Assembly (NCBI RefSeq): GCF_000003815.2
Contig: NC_049982.1
Coordinates: forward strand, 6,803,283-6,867,282
Origin: Branchiostoma floridae
Taxonomy: Eukaryota; Chordata; Leptocardii; Amphioxiformes; Branchiostomatidae
Direction of reading: 5' to 3'
Length of the DNA: 64,000 nucleotides
The translations under genes were made by a program, and so were the position numbers. The notes beneath the pieces were generated by a model. It did no database searches and was not told the origin of the DNA. It worked only from the letters and a program-made list of their open reading frames with translations. Below, one piece after another: positions 48,451-61,400 of the stretch (within the stretch, counting starts at the first letter, position 1; each line of letters opens with the position of its first letter).

Positions 48451-48600
48451 CTTGATCCCCTCCGGTAGAAGCTGAGTTTAAGTTATCAGACCGTGTAGAA
48501 AACTCCTCTCTCTCCATCATTTCCTTCAGAGCCGTGTACCCACTCACAACATACAATTCACCAAAAAAGAAGTTGACATGGCTGATTTTTGTTGCTTCAG
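48451..48600 (-). pseudogene. Partial duplicate of P450 exon 1
   Basis: Encodes HVNFFFGELYVVSGYTALKE, MMEREEFSTRSDN and GGDQ, then donor GTAAGT, matching the 3' half of exon 1 of the complete gene. The membrane anchor, hinge and start codon are not found. Together with 46716-46900 it marks a tandem P450 copy that lost its middle exons. Confidence 0.75.
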
Positions 48601-48983
48601 GTTTACTTGTGCCGTCTGGCACCTAGCTAGAGAATATATACTTGTACTCTAACCATCAGTTCGTTAGTTGGCTAGATGCCAAGTTAATACCTTGAGAAAA
48701 CATTCTTTGTCAAGCACCCCGCTTATCAAAGAACTGGTTTTCTGAATCTTTTGGTGACGATAAGAAAACATGTGTATTTTGTTCATTTACTCAATGACGT
48801 AACAGGACCCTACGATCACTTCAAGGTGTGAACCAGAGAGCACTCCAGTGTTAAGGGTTACATTGTTACTGTAACAGTATCTTTTCTTCCAAAGTCAGAC
48901 ATATGACCTAAGGGTGAGGACTGTGTTTAAATGGTCAAAGGTAACTATATCCATCTGTTTGCCTGGCCACAGTTGGACACTCA

Positions 48984-49350
48984 AACCCCTTTCCACTAGA
49001 CGGAGACCTTAAATCGGCCCAAACTGCATGATCTGCAAAACTGTGAACTTTGATTTCAGAATTGCAATATGACGCAATATGTTAAGGTGTGTTTTGATAG
49101 ACGACAAAGCACATAATACGTGTTGTATTCAGCTGTCAACATGTCAGACGAAATTCCATCCCGCCGCGCTGAAAAAGTCTGTCCTTAGCAACGGCGCTGC
49201 CAAGAATAGCGGAGTGATACACTCTGCGAAGAAATTCGGTCCAAAATTCGTTCGATCCACTTTTCGGCTGTGAAAAAAATATCCTTCTTTATCTATGAAA
49301 CTCGTTGGACAGTTACTCAGAGGTTTGCAGCCTCTAGTGAAAGATGGGTG
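48984..49350. mobile_element. Possible fold-back element upstream of the bark-like gene
   Basis: CCCCTTTCCACTAGACGGAG at the left and CTCTAGTGAAAGATGGGTG at the right are imperfect inverses. Inner GCAAAACTGTGAACTTTGAT resembles the interior of 37476-37690. The right end lies about 120 bases from the bark-like start codon. Confidence 0.45.
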
Positions 49351-49472
49351 TCAATCCCATATTTAATATCGTCTGGACAGCGATCCCGTATAAAGTTTCG
49401 GTCCCACGTACAATAGAGTACAGGTACCGGTGTAGGACTGCTGCGTCATTGACTCCGAACCTGTCACAGAAC

Positions 49473-50124
49473 ATGGCGCCGCAACCGCGACTTCTGGTCG
49501 CGACCTGTCTGCTTATGTTTATCTGTGGCACGGGGGTTGCTGCCAGCTATAACGTTACAGACATCGGCGGCACACTCACGGCTGACCTGACTCTGAATCT
49601 GTCGGGTAGCCCTTATAATGTCGTACGGGACCTTGTTGTACCAGCTAACACCATTCTCACCGTCGAACCGGGCGTCCGCCTGTGGTTCAACGCGACTGGA
49701 ATTACAGTGAGGGGGACGCTGATCGCTAATGGCACCGAGAACGACACGATTGTCTTTCGTGGCCATCCCGACGTGACGGCCGACTTCAACCAGACCAGGG
49801 CTCGGTCATATCCCAACGTCAGGCTGAATCCGTTGCGGAATCGACAAATGCAAAATGAAGGTAGACTGGAGATCTTTCACAACGGACAGTGGGGTACGGT
49901 CTGCCGGTGGTCCGAGTCGGGGACGTGGTCGGACAGAGAGTCTACCGTGGCCTGCAGGATGCTCGGCTACCCTGACGGAGGACGCTACACGACCAGTTAC
50001 AGGTACTACAGCAGGCCCAGCGCGTGGCTGTACAACGTCAGGTGCGCGGGAACGGAGGCGTCACTAGAAGATTGTCAGCACGCAGAGGTGGGCACCCTCA
50101 ACACGGGATCACCAGCTTACTGTG
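49473..50124 (+). CDS. bark: Bark-like exon 1: signal peptide, entry module, most of SRCR1
   Basis: MAPQPRLLVATCLLMFICGT then GVAA is a clear signal peptide. It is followed by LVVPANTILTVEPGVRLWF and GITVRGTLIANGTENDTIVF, then SRCR residues GRLEIFHNGQWGTVCRW, VACRMLGY and LEDCQHAE. Donor GTGAGT cuts after the fifth SRCR cysteine, phase 1. Confidence 0.9.
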
Positions 50125-52344
50125 GTGAGTTTGACTCAATATTGTCTTTGAAATACAAAAGAAATACGGAAAACATTTGTAACCTGCATACTAATGGTCA
50201 CTTTACTTTTTGGTCAAATCAAACTTTTGTATCATGAATCACTTCCTGATTAAAATCATGGGTGATACAGATTGGACAACTACACATGCAATGCTTTTAT
50301 TCAGCGTTTGGAATCACAGGATTACTCCAGATTACATATAACACAAATTGACGAGAGAGAACTCGGAGAAATGTTCAAGACGTATTAATGATGTATAAAG
50401 TAACTTAACTGAGATGGAATAATCAAGAACACGAAGGTTTATTATTTCTTAACTTATTTTTGAATGTCGACAGAATAACATTTTAGTTTTCATGTTCTTA
50501 ACCTGTACATTTAGATTATGGAAGACTTATTTTCAATAGATCAAATCGTTTCACTATTCTATAATTTACGATGATAACGTGGCATGATAATGATATTCAT
50601 TTTAAACAAGTTACACGGCAAATTTCATTTAAAGAAAGCAGCAAGTCAAACGTATGGATAATTTAGCCTCACGCTGAGCGACTGTACAGTGAGCAAAATT
50701 GGATTTGTTTACAGCCTGGATTTTATAATTGGAATACTGCGTAAGACGAACAAGTATGTCTTAAAAGACAATACAGTACACCAAACGTAAGAAATTTCGT
50801 TCTTTATCTCTGAAATTTGTTGAATAATCTTTAAAATCTTTGGCAGCCCATAAAAGTTGCTGACCTTTGAGTTTTCTGTCGCGCTGAGAGCGCACTGGCG
50901 TCACAGGAGACATTCCACTAGAGCGGCTTTTTCTGCCATCGCAGCACTTTCACGGCGATGAGGCAAATTTGCCATCGCCATGAGAGCGCCGTGAGAGCGC
51001 CGTCAAGTGGAATGGGGGCCTAAGAATAAATTTGTCACGTAACTAGTTGAATGGGGCCTATCATATACCATTGAGGATTGTTATACCCCCTTACCACTTG
51101 GACGTCCCTCTCGCCGCGCTCTCTCTGCGACCTAAAATTTTACAAATCACTCAACAAATTGTATAGAAAAGAAAGGAATCTTTTTGGCGACACCTCAGGG
51201 GCGAGCCAAATGGTATATATTAGGTTCAGTCTGCAAAAATTCTAGGAATTGCACAGGCATGTTTCCACAGGCATGCTAGGTATGTTTCCACAGGCATGTA
51301 TGGAATGTTAGCCTCGATGAATGTGAAGTGGAATTTAGGTCATGTCCTAGAAAGCTGGGATCGGGGGGATGGTTGGGCCAGCTCAGGTCAACTGATATGG
51401 ATAGCCATATACCATAGGTAGACAGGACATGTTACATATTAAGGTAATCTTGAATGATGGCAAATAGTAATTATATTCAGAGCCAAATGTAATTTTCATG
51501 GCATATACTTAAGGTATATCAAGATCACACACTGGTACACACATGTCACACAAACATACAAAATCATATGCAACATGTATGAAATGTAATCACAGACACA
51601 GGCAGTACTAAAAAGCCTTTGCTTGTGGGATCAGGGGGATGGTTGGGTCAGCTCAGGTCAACTGATAGGGAATGCCATAAATTCTAGGAATTGTACATGC
51701 CTGTACGGAACGTTCGCCTGGCATGTTCACAGGTATGTGTGGAATGTTAGCCTGGATGAATGTGAAATTGAATTTGAGTCATGACCTAGAAAGGTGGGAT
51801 CAGGTCAGTTGCTTGGGTCAGCTCAGGTCAGCTGATAGGGAAAGACATATACCATAGGCACACAGGAGATATTAAGGTGAGGCAAATGGCAAAGGGCAAG
51901 TGGTAATTATATTCTGAGCCAAATGTAATTTTTCATGACATATACTAAATGTATATCAAGGTTACAGACTGGTACACACAGTCACATAAAACAAACAAAA
52001 ATCACAGCAGTGATTTTAGGTTATTTCCTCTTGTATCAATGCCCAACACAGTAGTGACTATTTCTGACTGAAGGACATGATGTCAAACCTCATACAGATG
52101 GACAAGGTATTGATAACATTGTCCTCATTGGTATGTTATAAAGAATATGCTTGTTCAAGCCATACACCATAGGCAGACAGGGAATACTTCACATAGAGGT
52201 CATAATCTTGAACGATGGCAAATGGTAATCATATTTCGAGCCAAATGTAATTTTTCAAGCCCTATCATATCATATCTTAGGTAGAAAAGATAGGACAGAC
52301 TTAATATCAAGGTCACACACTAGTACACACACACACACACAAAC

Positions 52345-52404
<60 letters not shown>

Positions 52405-55400
52405 AGTGCTGAATATACTTTATTCTTTGTTACATACAAAATTGCAAATCTGTACTTTGTGCACAGTCATCTCACCAGCTGGGACCAATCACCTTACCCT
52501 AGACTAGAATTCCAGCGACACTAGCTTCCTGGTACATGGTTGGAATGCCATTCCAATGCCATTCCAACATTTCCCCTCACTGGAATTTCACCAATCTGTC
52601 CCAGGTTTCTAGGCCAAATACCTTTTACCCCGAAGGGAGTCCCTATGACCCACTTTCGTCCAGCGGCTGGAATTCCAGAAGTCCTGCCAACATTGGCTGC
52701 CTGACTGGAAATCCAAACATTCCCACTGAATAGCATTCCTGTTGACACGTGCCTGTACAATTCCCAGAAGTTTTGCAGACAACTAACAATATACAATTTG
52801 GCTCGCCTCATGGCAGCTAGTGGATGCTATACTGTATCGGTGACGGAGGGAGATTCTTGCATCGACTATTATTGCTGTGGGTGGCAAATTATCCAAAGGA
52901 CTGGGATATTGCTGAGTAGGACAGTCAGTGCGGATCAGGTGCAAGAAAGTTATTCAAGGAAATCTTCAAGAACTGAAGTGTTGCAAACAGTTGGTTCTTT
53001 CTTATTTTTTTTTCTTCTCCACTATACTCCTCACAATAACCCTGTTGTGTGTATATTATAGTAGTAGGGGAAGTGCATTACTCTTCATTGTTGATACATA
53101 TGCAGATAGCTGATAGCAGTGCATTCCATTCCTGAGGGCTGGTTAGTTAACAGATCTTAAAATGTACCAGGAATAGTAAATTTCTCCTGGCTGAAGGTTT
53201 CAGTTACAGGTGGGCTAGTTAATTGTGCCAGGGATAGTGCGATACATGACAGGGAAGTTTCAGTCGATTGCCGGTTTCAGTTATGTTGATGTTCACCTCA
53301 ATCTTCGCCATGGCAACGTCCTTAGTATTGCCAGTCTCATTACACTTTGTGCATTTTGTTGTCTTCTCGGTCACACCTTAACAAGCTCTATGATATACCC
53401 GGTATGAAAGTGAAGGTTACACATATCCTATGTAGGTCGCAGTCAGAGCGAAGCGCGATCGCCGTCTATTTCAAAGGGGCTTTAGCCCTCCTGAAGTTCA
53501 CCGCGCTCCCTTGGTGCTCTCATGGCGCTCTCTTGGCGCTCTCTTGGCGCTCATCGTTGCATCGCCATCCTCGGCGCTCTCACGGCGATTGTATGACAGG
53601 GTTCCATGCCATCGCCGAGTTGATGGCGCTCTCGCTGCGATGGCACTCCCACCGCGCTCCTACGGCGCTTTCGCCGTGCTCTAACCGCGCTCCTATGGTG
53701 ACCTTGGTGATCCCACCGCGCTCTCACCGCGATGGTCAAATTTGCCATCGCAGCGAGAGCGTCGCAAAAGCGACGTTAAGTAGAATGGGGTATAAGAATG
53801 AAATCACTTAGTGCGGTATTCAACTAATCCGTGTAACGTTACGATTTCTTTTGTACACAGCGCCGGGCAACGGACAGCCAGGTAGCGGTCGGTAACATGA
53901 TCCCGGTGAAAAGTTCATCAACCATGTCCCGGCTCGTAATACTATAATAACAACAGCTCCATTTGTAGAGACGTGGTGAGATATGGGTGGGCCGGGATGG
54001 ATGAACAATGCCATTTCGTAACAAACGAAATCATTCAAGATTTGAAGACATTAATTTGTATACAATGTAACATGATTTGAAGATATTTCAGTTAATAAGT
54101 TGTATTCAGTGAGACATGCGATGGTTTTGGCATAGGACCTTGTAGTGCTGATCAGTATACGTATCTTGAAAAAGTGTTAATTGAGGGCTATATTGGCACA
54201 GAATTAACAAAGTGAACATTATTGCACAACAATCGTACACCGTGTATTTTAACGACGATCAAACAGTAAAAATAGAAGTGTAAAATGAAACCATCTTAAA
54301 TGTTAATACAATTATATCTGGAGCCCTCATACCTCCATGTAATATTCAGAGCCTTTGTAGATGTATTGTTTCATCTGGTCTAATTGATTATGCAAATAAG
54401 GCTGTAATGATACTGATTATTTGTTTTATTTATGATGGTCGTCTTAACAAAAAATACAAATACTGTATTTGTTTATATTCCATCGTAATTTATGCAAATT
54501 TCTTGCATATTTACATGATCAAATGCATCCTGGCGTACATGCATATGTCAAAAGTAGGTAATTTCCAGCATTTACCACTATGGAATCATGACACATTGAC
54601 ATCAATTATGCGAGTTAGACTCTCACTTGCATAATTAATAGCTATTAAATTTAACACGATCCAAATCTAAATTCAATCTAAAAGGGAAAATCCAATTTAT
54701 TCCCTTTTTTCGTATTGAATTTTTAAAAGGTCCAAAAGTATTCAAAGTTAAGCTGTTTAGTATATCATATTAGGCCAAAAGCCTCACATCCCAGCGCGGC
54801 CAAAAGCCTTCCGTCCCAGCGCGGCCAAAAGCCTTCCGTCCCAGCGTGGCCAAAAGCCTTCCGTCCCAGCGCGGCCAAAAGCCTCCTGTCCCAGTCACTA
54901 ATCAACGGCGTTTTCCCCAGCCAATGGAAAGTGGCAAAAGTACGTCCCCTCCCTAAGAATTCAAGAATGCGTTTGACTGGGAAAAACAGCTGGCCAATTA
55001 GTCTACTCCCAGTGTTAAGCAAGGTGCTAGAAAGAGTTGTTCACGATCAGATTTTCCACTATGTAAACATTAACAATATTGTGTCAACAGCACAACACGC
55101 CTATCGTCCTAACCACTCGACAACAACTGCCTTGGTTAAGATGACAGATGACTGGCTGTCAGCCATGGATAAAGGGGAGCTTGTTGGAGTTGTATATATT
55201 GATTTTAGTGCTGCGTTTGATCTTGTTGACCACTGTATTCTCCTTGCTAAACTTAAATCTTATGGTTTTCAACCAGGTGTTTTAGCTTGGTTTGAAAGCT
55301 ATCTACAGAGCAGAACTCAGGTTGTCTACATCAATGGTCAATTCTCAGAACCTCTGGGACTTGAATGTGGAGTACCACAGGGCAGTTGCTTAGGTCCATT

Positions 55401-58400
55401 GTTATTTACCCTTTATACTACTGACCTTCCGTTGACTGTATCACAATGTTCGACAGAAATGTATGCTGATGATACTTCACTGTACAAGGCAGCCAAGTCA
55501 GTCGGTGCTATTGTGGCAACTTTGCAACCTGATCTTATAGAATTGTCTAACTGGGTTAGTGTCAATCGACTAGTTATGAATGTACTGAAAACAAAATGTA
55601 TGCTATTTGGCACTGCTCGCAAGCTTGCTCTGTTACCCGATAAATCTTTGAACCTTGTAATCGGCTCTGAGAAAGTTGAACAAGTAATCGAGGCAGTCCT
55701 ATTGGGCTTACATATGGACCCGTCACTAACTTGGAATCTTCATACCAAATATCTTGTAACAAAACTCTCAGGAAACTTAGCCTATGTTAGAAGATATGCT
55801 TGTTATATACCTGATGATGTGTGTAAACTGGTACTTCAAGCCCTGGTGCTATCAGTAGTACAATATTGTTCACCATTGCTAGCCAGCATGTCAGATTCGA
55901 ATATGAGAAAACTGCAGATAGTACAAAATAGAGCGTGTAGACTGTTATTAAAATGTACATCGGACACATCTGTTAGGCGGATGCATCTTGAGCTTGGTTG
56001 GCCTACAGTGAGAAAGAGATTCTCTTTAAGTACTCTGATCATGTTCTTTAAAGTCCTCACTAGCCACGAACCACAAAATGTGTATAATTCCTTCATACCA
56101 GTTAATTCATCCCACATGTATAATACTAGATTTTCTGTATCCAACAACTTCAGACTACCCAAACCTAAAACAAACAGTGGAAAACGTACCTTCCTGTACC
56201 GAGCAATTATGCTCTGGAACTCATTGCCATCTAACATTAAGTCACTGTATACACTGTCCAGTTTTAAGCAAGCTATCTCAAACATTGTCAACTAGACCTC
56301 TGACCCCTAGACACTGTGCTCTATTGTAAATACTCTGTGATTGTTGTATTTTAAAAAATGTATGTATTCATGTTGATTGTAATGTTGATTCATGTTGATT
56401 GAACCTTGGAAGATTAGCCCGTAAGGGCTAAAAGGTTTCTTAATAAACAACAATAAACAACAATCCCAGCGCGACTAAAAGCATCCCGTCCCAGCGCGAC
56501 TAAAAGCATCCCGTCCCAGCGCGACTAAAAGCATCCCGTCCCAGCGCGACTAAAAGCATCCCGTCTCAGCGCGACTAAAAGCACCCCGTCCCAGCGCGGC
56601 CAAAAGTCTCCCGTCTCAGCGCAACTAAAAGCCTCCCATCCCAGCGCGAAAAAAAGCCTTCCGTCCCAGCGCGTCTAAAAGCATCCCGTCCCAGCGCGAC
56701 TAAAAGCCTCCCGTCCCAGCGCGGATAAAAGTCTCCCGTCTCAGCGCGACTAAAAGCACCCCGTCCCAGCGCGGCCAAAAGTCTCCCGTCTCAGCGCAAC
56801 TAAAAGCCTCCCATCCCAGCGCGAAAAAAAGCCTCCCGTCCCAGCGCGGATAAAAGCATCGCGTCCCAGCGCGACTAAAGCATCCCGTCCCAGCGCGTCT
56901 AAAGCGTCCCGTCCCAGCGCGTCTAAAAGCCACCCGTCCCAGCGAGTCTAAAAGCATCCCGTCCCAGCGCGTCTAAAAGCCACCCGTCTCAGCGAGTCTA
57001 AAAGCCTCCCATCCCAGCGCGACTAAAAGCATCCCGTCCCAGCGCGACTAAAAGCCTCCCGTCCCAGCGCGACTAAAAGCCTTCCGTCCCAGCGCAGCCA
57101 AAAGCCTCCCGTCCCAGCGCGGCCAAAAGCCTTCCGTCCCAGCGCGGCCCAAAGCATCCCGTCCCAGCGCGGCTAAAAGCATCCCGTCCCAGCGCGACTA
57201 AAAGCATCCCGTCCCAGCGCGTCTAAAAGCATCCCGTCCCAGCGCGACTAAAAGCCTCCCGTCCCAGCGCGGATAAAAGCCTCCCGTCCCAGCGCAACTA
57301 AAAGCCTCCCATCCCAGCGCGACTAAAAGCATCCCGTCCCAGCGCGACTAAAAGCCTTCCGTCCCAGCGCGTCTAAAAGCATCCCGTCCAAGCGCGGCTA
57401 AAAGCCTCCCGTCCCAGCGCGGCTAAAATCCTCCCGTCCCAGCGCGGCTAAAAGCCTCCCGTCCCAGCGCAACTAAAAGCCTCCCATCCCAGCGCGACTA
57501 AAAGCATCCCGTCCCAGCGCGACTAAAAGCTATCTCAAACATTGTCAACTAGACCTCTGACCCCTAGACACTGTGCTCTATTGTAAATACTCTGTGATTG
57601 TTGTATTTTAAAAAATGTATGTATTCATGTTGATTGTAATGTTGATTCATGTTGATTGAACCTTGGAAGATTAGCCCGTAAGGGCTAAAAGGTTTCTTAA
57701 TAAACAACAATAAACAACAATCCCAGCGCGGCTAAAATCCTCCCGTCCCAGCGCGGCTAAAAGCCTCCCGTCCCAGCGCAACTAAAAGCCTCCCATCCCA
57801 GCGCGACTAAAAGCATCCCGTCCCAGCGCGACTAAAAGCCTTCCGTCCCAGCGCGTCTAAAAGCATCCCGTCCAAGCGCGTCTAAAAGCCTCCCGTCCCA
57901 GCGCGGCTAAAATCCTCCCGTCCCAGCGCGGCTAAAAGCCGCCCATCCCAGCGCGGCTCAAAGCCTCTCGTCCCAGCGAATATGAGTTACATGGTGCAAT
58001 AACTCGTTTTATCATCTCCCCAAAATTAGCAGTACGATAATTTTTAGTTTTGTATTCAACTGGTATTCTACAATCAATGTTAGTACACATAGAAAGTGTC
58101 ACACTCCACCGAATACTAGTATGTCAATGTTGTTCTTGGACACTGGACATGCGTATAGGGTATATGTAGAAAGTTATATATTCCTGGAAGCAGATTAAGA
58201 AATCCAAATAGAACATACAAGTATAATTTTAGAAGACCTCTCGGATAACCGGAAAAATATGTCAGTCTTCCTAGTTATCTTATAGCTTACCACACATTTT
58301 TGCGTCACATGAAAAGAGGCATACGAATATCGTTATTACCACATACTATAGACTTTTTTTTTCAATCTAGACTGTATAATGGCAACACTAAGTAAACGCC

Positions 58401-61400
58401 AGCAGTAATCACTCTAGGTGAGGTATCATGATCATATACTGTTACAAACGTTAAAAGAGCAGACTTTTTTGTCTTGGAACAGCCAAGGTGAATAAAACGA
58501 CTGTATCATCTCGCACATACTAGGGGCGACATGCCAAGTTACCCCACCACACATGAATACAGCAAAGATATCTTGTTCTAGGTGTGAAGAGGCCACACTC
58601 CAGTTTATTTCTGGTTTCAATTAGAGGCTGCACACCTCAAATGTAGCGACTAGGGGTGGGTACCGGTACACCGCACCGGTACAAAACCGGTTTTTCTTAT
58701 TGGACCGGTCCGGAAAAACCGGACCTGAAAAAATCACGTGGACCGGATGTTGGACCTATTGGAAAATGGACATATCATATGATTAGGAGTTCACACATTT
58801 CGGGTCTTACCTGTCGGGGAAATAACAAGAGCGAAGTAGAGTTACGTCTATAGTCATTTCCACCAAGTTTACAGTCAACAGTACAGCTACGTTTAAATGA
58901 ACATTTATAATTTATCAGACGTAAATCATGCAGAGGGTCTCATTTACATAATTTATAAGAAAATGCTACAATAGCTTTCTTTGTTGAGACTTTCATACTC
59001 AGAGAAGATGTTTATGCAAATGAGGGCCTCATTTGTATAATCGTTGAGAAAAAGTTACAATAGGTCACTCGTAACAAGAGATCGCTGTTTTGTTGACAGC
59101 ACTAGCAATACCCTACAATCATCACGTAAAACAATCTTTAAACATACAGTAGTCAGGCGAATGGATAGAACACGAATACTAAAACACATCTGCAACAACA
59201 AACATTCTACTTGCAAACAATAAAACCGTCGCCATGGCAATCGTTCGTTGATTGCCACACTTTTTTGATTTTGTTCCATTTGATTGGTGGCAGAATTCCA
59301 CATGGGTATGAGCTCCGTGGGCTTGGTGACGCAAACGCTTTTCCGGTGCCACTAGTACTGCAGTCTGTTTTGCTGAAATGGACTGATCGATATATTCAGC
59401 AAGCCGTTCTTCTGAGGACGGATAAATGCGTCAACGATTATGGTCTATCAGTGTGGCATATGTCGTCATGATGGCACTAATGCATCTAATGTGTGTAGAT
59501 TGAATGGCAGACTGTTCAAAAGTGAAAGTGAATCAGACTCGAATGAATCAAATGAGCACTGATCTTTGATCTTGTCTCCAGGCACGAATGACGACGTCGG
59601 GCTAGTCTGCGACGGCACACGGGACACGGACACAGGTGGAGGGGACCTGTGGAAAGGTGTCCAGTTTGATGACGCCGCCTACACAACCTTCACAGAGGGT
59701 CGCGTCAGATCGTCCCGGTCACTATCTGCCCTAAACCACGTCACCATAGACGGAGCCGGGGCGGCCTCCTGGCCTGCGTGGGACAACAGCACGGCCATAG
59801 CCATACGCGGAACGCCTCCGACCATGACTAATCTGAACATCGTCAACTCATTCACGTCCGGTATCAAACTGCTGGACATGAAGTCCGACCTTCGCATGTC
59901 GAACATAAACCTCACCGGTAACGGCGCTATCAGGGTGGAGACGAACCCCCTCTACCATGTCTATCTGCACAAGATGAACATACAAGACAACAAACGGCAA
60001 AGTCTGCTGTTCAGGGAGAGGAACCCAAGTGAGACACCACAAGACTTCTGCACCTTGGACACCACTGGAAACCAGATTACATTTCCCATCATCATTCAGG
60101 GATATTCCCGTCGATATTCCACCAAAGATTGCATTAAGGTAAAACCGTGTTAACCCCTGTCGATTCGCTTGTAAATACATGTCATCCATGCTGATGAGTA
60201 ACGACAGGCTGTTCCGTGTGGTGGAAAGTGTAGTGCGCACGAATGTAGGAAAGACTACATAAAAAAGACACCCAGTGCCAAGACGTCAAGTGATACGTAT
60301 GAAACTATGTTAGTGCAAGAATTTCACAATTCAACAAGGCATACAACGACCGATATAAACATGCAGAATCCGTATCCTTACCCCTTGTCTGAATATCCCA
60401 TCCCCAGGTCATAACGACAGACCCGGGGCAGGTGATCACAGTACAGTACATCACCATGTCATCTGACCCACGGAGCGGACACTCGCCCATGATGTTTCAA
60501 GTTAGAGATGGAGCAGCTGTGGATGCACCTTTCCTGGACGACGGCAGCAGAGTCACAGCGGAACGCAAGTCATACTCCACCGGACAGAGCAGCATCTGGC
60601 TCCGGCTCCGGTCTGTGTACTACAGCGAGGATAGGTTCACCATCGTTCTAACCAGTCATGATACTTTAGGTAAGTACGACTTAGAACATGTATCTTTTTA
60701 TCTATGCTGATCAAAATTACTCCTGTTGCATTTCCTTTACTGTCTATTAATTGAACGTATGTTGTAATTTCTATTGTCCTACCTCCTTCTTCCTTTTTTT
60801 TGCACTGTATTCCTTAAATGTAGTGTGTTGATATGCTAATGTCAACAACCAAAAATACATCACATTCATTCTTAATGTCCTTAGTCTCCCGTCCCATTTC
60901 CATACATTGCTTGCTTAGAAACGTTGTCTAAATCAGTAGATCTAAGTCACAGCCAAACCTTCCGAAGAAATGAGATTTGTTTGTATGCCTTTAAGTAACA
61001 TGAGTGGTCATTTTGCTTTTGTACCTACATGCTTGTAATTTCGGTATTTCCTTCGCTTAACACAATCACGTTATATAACGTCAAACACACCAACAGGTCC
61101 ATCCATCATGATCGAGAATTGCAAGGTCGCCAACGGCATCAGTTTGTCCGGATACAAACGCGCGGTGAAGATCGCAGGTGCCGATGTGTCGTCATCGGCG
61201 GGGACAGGTCTGTTTTCAGAAGGCAAGGGAGACCTTAGCGTGACACAGACGACTTTCACGGGAAACTCTGATGGAATTGTTGTAGTTAGAAGGAATGCGT
61301 TTGACCAGGCAAACATAGACATTAGGAACGTGACTTTTCACGACACCAGAAATGTAGGTTTGCGTCTGGAGAACCCCACGGGGCTGCGCTTATCTGTTGA

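Larger units (their letters stand above)
50125..59581 (+). other. Bark-like gene intron 1
   Basis: 9.46 kb that splits SRCR1. It contains GCGCTC-rich fold-back sequence (50870-51190, 53440-53795), diverged tandem repeats (51230-52345), a CA microsatellite, a 5'-truncated LINE inside a 25-bp minisatellite (54779-57977) and an ACCGGT-rich patch (58645-58755). The stretches 50125-50870, 53800-54775 and 58760-59580 show only AT-rich sequence. Confidence 0.8.

Noticed and set aside
49344-49472. Upstream ATG that would add 43 residues to the bark-like protein
   Set aside because: It would bury the signal peptide; the ATG at 49473 has A at -3 and G at +4 and is directly followed by the leader.
52521-52811. 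96-codon minus-strand ORF
   Set aside because: Overlaps a 65-codon ORF on the other strand in self-complementary TGGAAT-type sequence; no domain.
56575-56957. Minus-strand ORFs of 67-85 codons rich in RWDGRLLVALGR repeats
   Set aside because: They are read-through of the 25-bp minisatellite, whose unit is not a multiple of three; three frames of one repeat produce a false 25-residue repeat protein.
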